The notes under the pieces were generated by a model. That model was not told the origin of the DNA and did not search any database. It saw nothing but the letters and a program-made list of their open reading frames with translations. 34,948 bases of DNA from NCBI GenBank assembly GCA_031374935.1, contig JANMHB010000146.1, forward strand, positions 1 to 34,948. The letters run 5' to 3'. Position numbers and translations under genes: made by a program. This document shows positions 31,016 through 34,948 of the stretch, piece by piece; the stretch's first letter is position 1; each line of letters begins with the position of its first letter. This stretch comes from JACMLX01 sp031374935. Its GTDB lineage: Bacteria > Gemmatimonadota > Gemmatimonadetes > Gemmatimonadales > Gemmatimonadaceae.

Positions 31016-32938
31016 ATGGCTGATAAAGTGATTGGAATCGACCTCGGCACCACGAACTCCGTGGTGGCCGTGATGGAGGGCGGGGATCCGGTCGTGATTC
31101 CGAATGCCGAAGGCGGTCGCACGACCCCGTCGGTCGTCGGCTTCTCGAAGGATGGCGAGCGTCTGGTGGGGCAGATCGCGAAGCGGCAGGCGGTCACCAA
31201 CCCGACCAATACGATCTTCTCGATCAAGCGCTTCATGGGCCGCAAGATGTCCGAAGCGACGCAGGAGAAGGGTCGCGTGCCGTATGCCGTCGTCGCCGGC
31301 CAGAATGACCTCGCCAGCGTGGAGATCCAGGGCAAGCGCTACACGCCGCCCGAGCTCTCGGCGATGATCCTGCAGAAAATGAAGCAGACCGCCGAGGACT
31401 ACCTCGGCCATGGCGTCACCAAGGCCGTGGTCACGGTGCCGGCGTACTTCAATGACTCGCAGCGTCAGGCCACCAAGGACGCCGGCAAGATCGCCGGCCT
31501 CGACGTCCTTCGCATCATCAACGAGCCGACGGCCGCCGCGCTGGCGTACGGCCTCGACAAGAAGAAGGACGAGAAGGTCGCCGTGTTCGACCTCGGCGGC
31601 GGCACCTACGACATCTCCGTGCTGGAGCTCTACGACGTCGACGGCTCGCGCCAGTTCGAGGTGAAGTCCACCAACGGCGATACCCACCTTGGCGGCGACG
31701 ACTTCGACCAGCGCGTGATCGATTGGCTGGTGGCCGAGTTCAAGAAGGACCAGGCGATCGACCTGTCCAAGGACCCGATGGCGCTGCAGCGGCTGAAGGA
31801 AGCCGGTGAGAAGGCGAAGATGGAGCTGTCGAGCACCCAGTCGACCGACATCAACCTGCCCTTCATCACCGCCGACGCCAGCGGCCCGAAGCACCTGAAC
31901 TATTCGCTCACCCGCGCCAAGTTCGAGCAGCTGGTGGACGACCTGATCACGCGCACCATTCCTCCGATGGAAAAGGCGCTCGCCGATGCCGGCCTCAAGC
32001 CGGGCGAGATCGACGAAATCCTGCTGGTCGGTGGCTCGACGCGTATTCCGAAGATTCAGGAGATCGTCAAGAAGTTCTTCGGCAAGGAGCCGAACAAGGG
32101 TGTGAACCCCGACGAAGTGGTGGCCATCGGCGCCGCCGTGCAGGGTGCTGTGCTCACCGGCGAGCAGAAGGACGTCCTGCTGCTCGACGTGACCCCGCTC
32201 TCGCTCGGCATCGAGACGCTTGGCGGCGTGATGACCACGCTGATTCCGCGCAACACCACCATTCCGACCAAGAAGTCCGAGACGTTCAGCACGGCCGACG
32301 ACAACCAGACGCAGGTGGAAATCCATGTTTTGCAAGGTGAGCGCGACCTGGCCGTGTATAACAAGACGATCGGCAAGTTCCAGCTGACAGGCATTCCGCC
32401 GGCAGCGCGTGGTCAGCCGCAGGTGGAAGTGGTCTTCGACATCGACGCCAACGGCATTCTGCATGTGACGGCGAAGGACAAGACGACCGGCAAGGAACAG
32501 AAGATCCGGATCGAGGCGTCGAGCGGACTGTCCGATGGCGAAGTGGATCACATGGTGAAGGACGCGGAGAAGAACGCCGAAGAGGACAAGAAGCGTCGTG
32601 AGGCCATCGACACGCGGAACCGTCTCGACAGCATGACGTATGATGTGGAGAAGAACGCCAAGGAATGGTCGGACCGCCTGGCGCCGGAGATGAAGACCAA
32701 GCTGGACGAAGCGGTGGAGCGGGCTCGCAAGGCGCTGCGCGGCGAGGATCTGGCCGAGATCAAGTCGGCGTCCGACGATCTGAGCCGGATCTACAGCGAG
32801 GCGGGGGCATCGCTTTATGCGCAGGCTGGCGCCGAGGCGAACACCCCTCCGGCGGCCGAGCAGTCAGCGGCTGACGGGGCACCGAAGGCCGAGGAAGTCG
32901 TCGAGGCCGACTACGAGATCGTCGACGACAAGAAGTAA
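31016..32938 (+). CDS. dnaK: Chaperone Hsp70 (DnaK)
   Basis: A 640-residue ATP-dependent chaperone of standard length. The nucleotide-binding domain starts VIGIDLGTTNSVVAV and includes TVPAYFNDSQRQATKDAG, INEPTAAALAYG, FDLGGGTYDIS and LVGGSTRIPKIQE. The substrate-binding domain begins after LLDVTPLSLGIETLGG, followed by a helical lid and an acidic tail. That tail ends DYEIVDDKK in place of the common EEVKDKK, still acidic and suited to co-chaperone contact. No grpE or dnaJ gene is adjacent. A hairpin follows the stop and htrA lies downstream, so two protein-quality genes are neighbours, with lon near the other end of the window. Confidence 0.98.
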   Translation: MADKVIGIDLGTTNSVVAVMEGGDPVVIPNAEGGRTTPSVVGFSKDGERLVGQIAKRQAVTNPTNTIFSIKRFMGRKMSEATQEKGRVPYAVVAGQNDLASVEIQGKRYTPPELSAMILQKMKQTAEDYLGHGVTKAVVTVPAYFNDSQRQATKDAGKIAGLDVLRIINEPTAAALAYGLDKKKDEKVAVFDLGGGTYDISVLELYDVDGSRQFEVKSTNGDTHLGGDDFDQRVIDWLVAEFKKDQAIDLSKDPMALQRLKEAGEKAKMELSSTQSTDINLPFITADASGPKHLNYSLTRAKFEQLVDDLITRTIPPMEKALADAGLKPGEIDEILLVGGSTRIPKIQEIVKKFFGKEPNKGVNPDEVVAIGAAVQGAVLTGEQKDVLLLDVTPLSLGIETLGGVMTTLIPRNTTIPTKKSETFSTADDNQTQVEIHVLQGERDLAVYNKTIGKFQLTGIPPAARGQPQVEVVFDIDANGILHVTAKDKTTGKEQKIRIEASSGLSDGEVDHMVKDAEKNAEEDKKRREAIDTRNRLDSMTYDVEKNAKEWSDRLAPEMKTKLDEAVERARKALRGEDLAEIKSASDDLSRIYSEAGASLYAQAGAEANTPPAAEQSAADGAPKAEEVVEADYEIVDDKK

Positions 32939-33022
32939 GGACCGTCGTACGGCAGGTCGATCGGAATGGCGGCTGGCGGTGGCCTGACTGGCGCCACCAG
33001 CCGCGCTTCCAGAGGGGACACG

Positions 33023-33049
33023 CCCTCATTCCGGTTGCCGGAATGGGGG
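33023..33049 (+). terminator. Hairpin after dnaK
   Basis: CCCTCATTCCGG (33023-33034) pairs with CCGGAATGGGGG (33038-33049) around a TTG loop, 12 pairs including one G-T. It lies 84 bases after the dnaK stop and 125 before htrA. There is no T-run, so termination would be imperfect. Confidence 0.5.
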
Positions 33050-33173
33050 CGCTGCCGTCCCTCCTTCGCGAGACTGACGTTACGATACGGAGGGCTCGCC
33101 GGAACGGCGAGGAAACCGTTGTGGTTGTGTTCGGGTACTGACGAATGACTCTTCCCGGATCCGTGAGCACGCA

Positions 33174-34745
33174 ATGAGCATGATGACACGAGCAAAGATC
33201 GTAGGCGCCGTTTCGGCGGCATTCGTTGGCGGGCTGGCCATTGCGACGGCGTTCGAGCTGCCGCAGTCGGGGTTCGCGCAATCCTCGCGACAGGCGGTTC
33301 GCGCGCCAAGCGGGCCACGCGATGACGGCGGTGCGCCGGGCTTTGCCGATGTGGCCGAGCGCGTGACGCCCGCCGTCGTTTCGATTCAGGTGGAGAAGGA
33401 TGCGCCGCGCCGGACGCAGGCGCGCCGTCCGAGCAACGTGCCGCCAGGCATGGAGGAGTTCTTCAACCAGTTCCAGGGCCGCCGGCCGCAAGAGCCTCAG
33501 GAAGGAAGCGGCACCGGGTTCCTTATTTCGGCGGACGGCTACATCCTCACCAACAATCACGTCGTTGGCGAAGCGGATCGCATCAAGGTCGTCCTGACCG
33601 ATCACCGCGAGTTTTCGGCGAAGCTGATCGGCAAGGATCCGACCACCGACGTGGCGGTGATCAAGATCGACGGCAGTGGGCTGCCGACGGTGGCATTCGG
33701 CGATGACAACACCGCCCGCATCGGCAGCTGGGTGCTGGCCATCGGCAACCCACTCGGGCTCGATTTCACCGTCACCGCCGGCATCATCAGCGCCAAGGGT
33801 CGCGGTGGCGCCTCGCTGCAGCGCCCGCTCGAAAACCGCTACGCCATCACCGACTTCATTCAGACGGACGCCGCGATCAACCCAGGGAATTCTGGTGGGC
33901 CTTTGGTGAACGCACGCGGTGAAGTGATCGGCATCAACAGCATGATCGCCAGCGAGACAGGCTACTACTCGGGCTATGGCTTCGCCATTCCGATCTCCCT
34001 GGCGAAGAACGTCTCCGATGACCTGATTGCGCATGGCCGTGTGCGTCGCGCAGTGCTCGGCATCCAGATCAAGGACGTCACGGCGGAAGAGGCGAAAGCG
34101 GCGCAGCTGTCGACAATCGCCGGTGTCACGGTCGGTGATTTCTCGAATGACGGCAGCACCCCCAGCCCGGCCAAGGCGGCTGGTCTCGAACCGGGTGACG
34201 TGATCGTCTCGATCGAGGGAACGCCGGTGGATCGCGTGGGCGTTCTGCAGCGGATCGTGCGGACGAAGAAGCCCGGCGACGTGGTGTCGGTCGATGTGAT
34301 GCGGTTTGGAGACAAGAAGACCTTCCGCGTCAAGCTGGCCGAAGCGCCGAGTGATGCGCCGGTGGCCGTCGCTGATGATGCGCGTGGCCCGCGCGAGGGC
34401 GCCGATGCTACGAAGCCCCTCGCCGTCAGTGTCACGGCCGACAAGCTCGGCATCACGGTCGAACCGGTTTCGCCGGATTTCGCGCGCGAAGCACGCGTGC
34501 CGGCGTCGATCAAGGGCGTCCGCGTGTCGCAGGTGGACGTTGGCAGCGGTGCTCGCGGCAAGCTGTTCGACAGCGACATCATTACCGAGATCGTCTATCC
34601 GCGCCCGCGGCGCGCCGTGAGGACGCCAGCGGAACTGCTCGCGGCGCTCTCGTCGCTGAACGCAGGTGATGTGATCACCCTTGGTGTGTTCAACGTGGCG
34701 AATCAGTCGAACCGCGTCGAGACGATCCGGGTCGGCGGCAAGTAG
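33174..34745 (+). CDS. HtrA/DegP-family periplasmic serine protease
   Basis: A 523-residue envelope quality-control protease. A signal peptide or anchor helix spans about 8-27, then a low-complexity linker. The trypsin-like domain has the triad H129 (TNNHVVG), D159 (TTDVAVIK) and S240 (NPGNSGGPL). PDZ 1 (about 290-385) contains GLEPGDVIVSIEGTPV; PDZ 2 (about 410-515) is more divergent, with SQVDVGSGARGKLFDSDII. Two PDZ domains fit DegP/DegQ better than DegS. The start is one of three close ATGs (33174, 33180, 33183), none with a strong ribosome site. A possible extracytoplasmic-sigma promoter (GGAAACC then, 17 bases on, GTACTG at about 33111-33140) is only suggestive. A strong 18-bp hairpin follows the gene. 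Confidence 0.94.
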   Translation: MSMMTRAKIVGAVSAAFVGGLAIATAFELPQSGFAQSSRQAVRAPSGPRDDGGAPGFADVAERVTPAVVSIQVEKDAPRRTQARRPSNVPPGMEEFFNQFQGRRPQEPQEGSGTGFLISADGYILTNNHVVGEADRIKVVLTDHREFSAKLIGKDPTTDVAVIKIDGSGLPTVAFGDDNTARIGSWVLAIGNPLGLDFTVTAGIISAKGRGGASLQRPLENRYAITDFIQTDAAINPGNSGGPLVNARGEVIGINSMIASETGYYSGYGFAIPISLAKNVSDDLIAHGRVRRAVLGIQIKDVTAEEAKAAQLSTIAGVTVGDFSNDGSTPSPAKAAGLEPGDVIVSIEGTPVDRVGVLQRIVRTKKPGDVVSVDVMRFGDKKTFRVKLAEAPSDAPVAVADDARGPREGADATKPLAVSVTADKLGITVEPVSPDFAREARVPASIKGVRVSQVDVGSGARGKLFDSDIITEIVYPRPRRAVRTPAELLAALSSLNAGDVITLGVFNVANQSNRVETIRVGGK

Positions 34746-34765
34746 CTCACGCCGGACGATGACGT

Positions 34766-34805
34766 GAACAGCGGCACCCGGAGTCCTCTCCGGGTGCCGC
34801 TGTTC
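34766..34805 (+). terminator. 18-bp hairpin terminator after htrA
   Basis: Bases 34766-34783 pair perfectly with 34788-34805 around the loop TCCT, beginning 20 bases after the htrA stop. The stem is GC-rich and 18 bp long, the longest uninterrupted stem of the terminator-like hairpins here. GTATAC and no T-run follow, so it may act with Rho or protect the 3' end. Confidence 0.75.
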
Positions 34806-34858
34806 GTATACTGGAGCGCTGCAGAACCGACCTCGCGACCGTCGAGTGGCGAGCCCGG

Positions 34859-34885
34859 TTGCGGTGCGCTGGCAGGAGATAGATT
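34859..34885 (+). promoter_or_regulatory. Possible tRNA-Leu promoter
   Basis: TTGCGG (34859-34864) and TAGATT (34880-34885) are separated by 15 bases and precede the tRNA by 15 bases. The match and position are plausible for a sigma-70 promoter, but the spacing is short. Confidence 0.25.
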
Positions 34886-34900
34886 CTTCATGTACAGCAC

Positions 34901-34948
34901 GCCGACGTGGTGGAATTGGTAGACACGCCAGACTTAGGATCTGGTACC
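34901..34948 (+). tRNA. tRNA-Leu (anticodon UAG), 3' part outside the window
   Basis: The 5' acceptor strand GCCGACG (34901-34907) is followed by a type-II tRNA D-arm (GTGGAATTGGTAGACAC), typical of leucine tRNAs. The anticodon stem CCAGA (34928-34932) pairs with TCTGG (34940-34944), enclosing CTTAGGA with anticodon TAG at 34935-34937, which reads CUA and other CUN codons. The variable arm, T-arm and 3' acceptor strand lie beyond the window end. Confidence 0.93.

Noticed and set aside
31016..32938. Altered C-terminal tail of DnaK (DYEIVDDKK)
   Set aside because: Still an acidic tail of normal length; this is ordinary variation among phyla.
32966..33148. 60-codon open frame between dnaK and htrA
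   Set aside because: It reads through the hairpin at 33023-33049 and has no ribosome site or protein-like features.

Overview
The window looks like a chromosomal segment of a GC-rich, Gram-negative bacterium. Visible Gram-negative markers are a TonB-dependent outer-membrane receptor, several lipobox-bearing lipoproteins, secreted enzymes with N-terminal signal peptides and an HtrA protease. The overall style (many GTG starts, a plastid-type acyl-ACP desaturase, a receptor with a carboxypeptidase-regulatory-like N-terminus paired with a beta-helix lipoprotein) fits Gemmatimonadota best, but that is a judgement from memory and not a computed placement. There are no integrases, transposases or CRISPR arrays. 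The only mobile-like signals are two palindromic GGGGACGGAGTT elements near the two ends.

Layout. 1-464: non-coding, repeat-rich. 465-4569 (+): lon protease and a DUF445 membrane protein, separated by a hairpin. 4572-10068 (-): two coupled genes (lipoprotein, secreted cyanophycinase-like peptidase), an acyl-ACP desaturase, then an rRNA methyltransferase / prepilin peptidase / metalloprotease-lipoprotein run. 10151-14074 (-): a tightly coupled purine-salvage operon (secreted 5'-nucleotidase, 77-aa unknown, adenosine deaminase, purine nucleoside phosphorylase) in which all three junctions are 4-base ATGA overlaps. 14256-17440 (+): uridine kinase overlapping a PhoB-type regulator, then a PhoR-type kinase. 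17602-25921 (+): TonB-dependent receptor, FN3/beta-helix lipoprotein, small lipoprotein, PstS-like lipoprotein and Ppx/GppA phosphatase with an HD domain. 25940-29821 (-): PhoU-like DUF47 protein, Pit phosphate permease and polyphosphate kinase. 29933-30700 (-): rhomboid protease. 31016-34745 (+): dnaK and an HtrA/DegP protease. 34901-34948: the 5' part of tRNA-Leu(UAG), cut by the window end.

How it fits together. About half the window (roughly 14-30 kb) reads as one phosphorus-homeostasis island: sensing (PhoR/PhoB), probable outer-membrane capture (receptor plus lipoproteins), Pi binding (PstS), Pi import (Pit with its DUF47 partner), and polyphosphate synthesis and degradation (Ppk, Ppx). 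The divergent nucleotidase operon could release Pi from external nucleotides and recycle the purine. Notably, the PstS gene is not accompanied by pstC, pstA or pstB here. Seven-base repeats resembling (C/T)GT(C/T)ACA lie 76-133 bases upstream of three of the island's transcription units, in two of them at 11-bp phase, which suggests PhoB sites.

The most interesting leads are the receptor / beta-helix lipoprotein / small lipoprotein / solo PstS set, the 77-aa gene embedded in the purine operon, the putative Pho boxes, and the two inversely oriented three-arm palindromes at 55-113 and 30753-30810.
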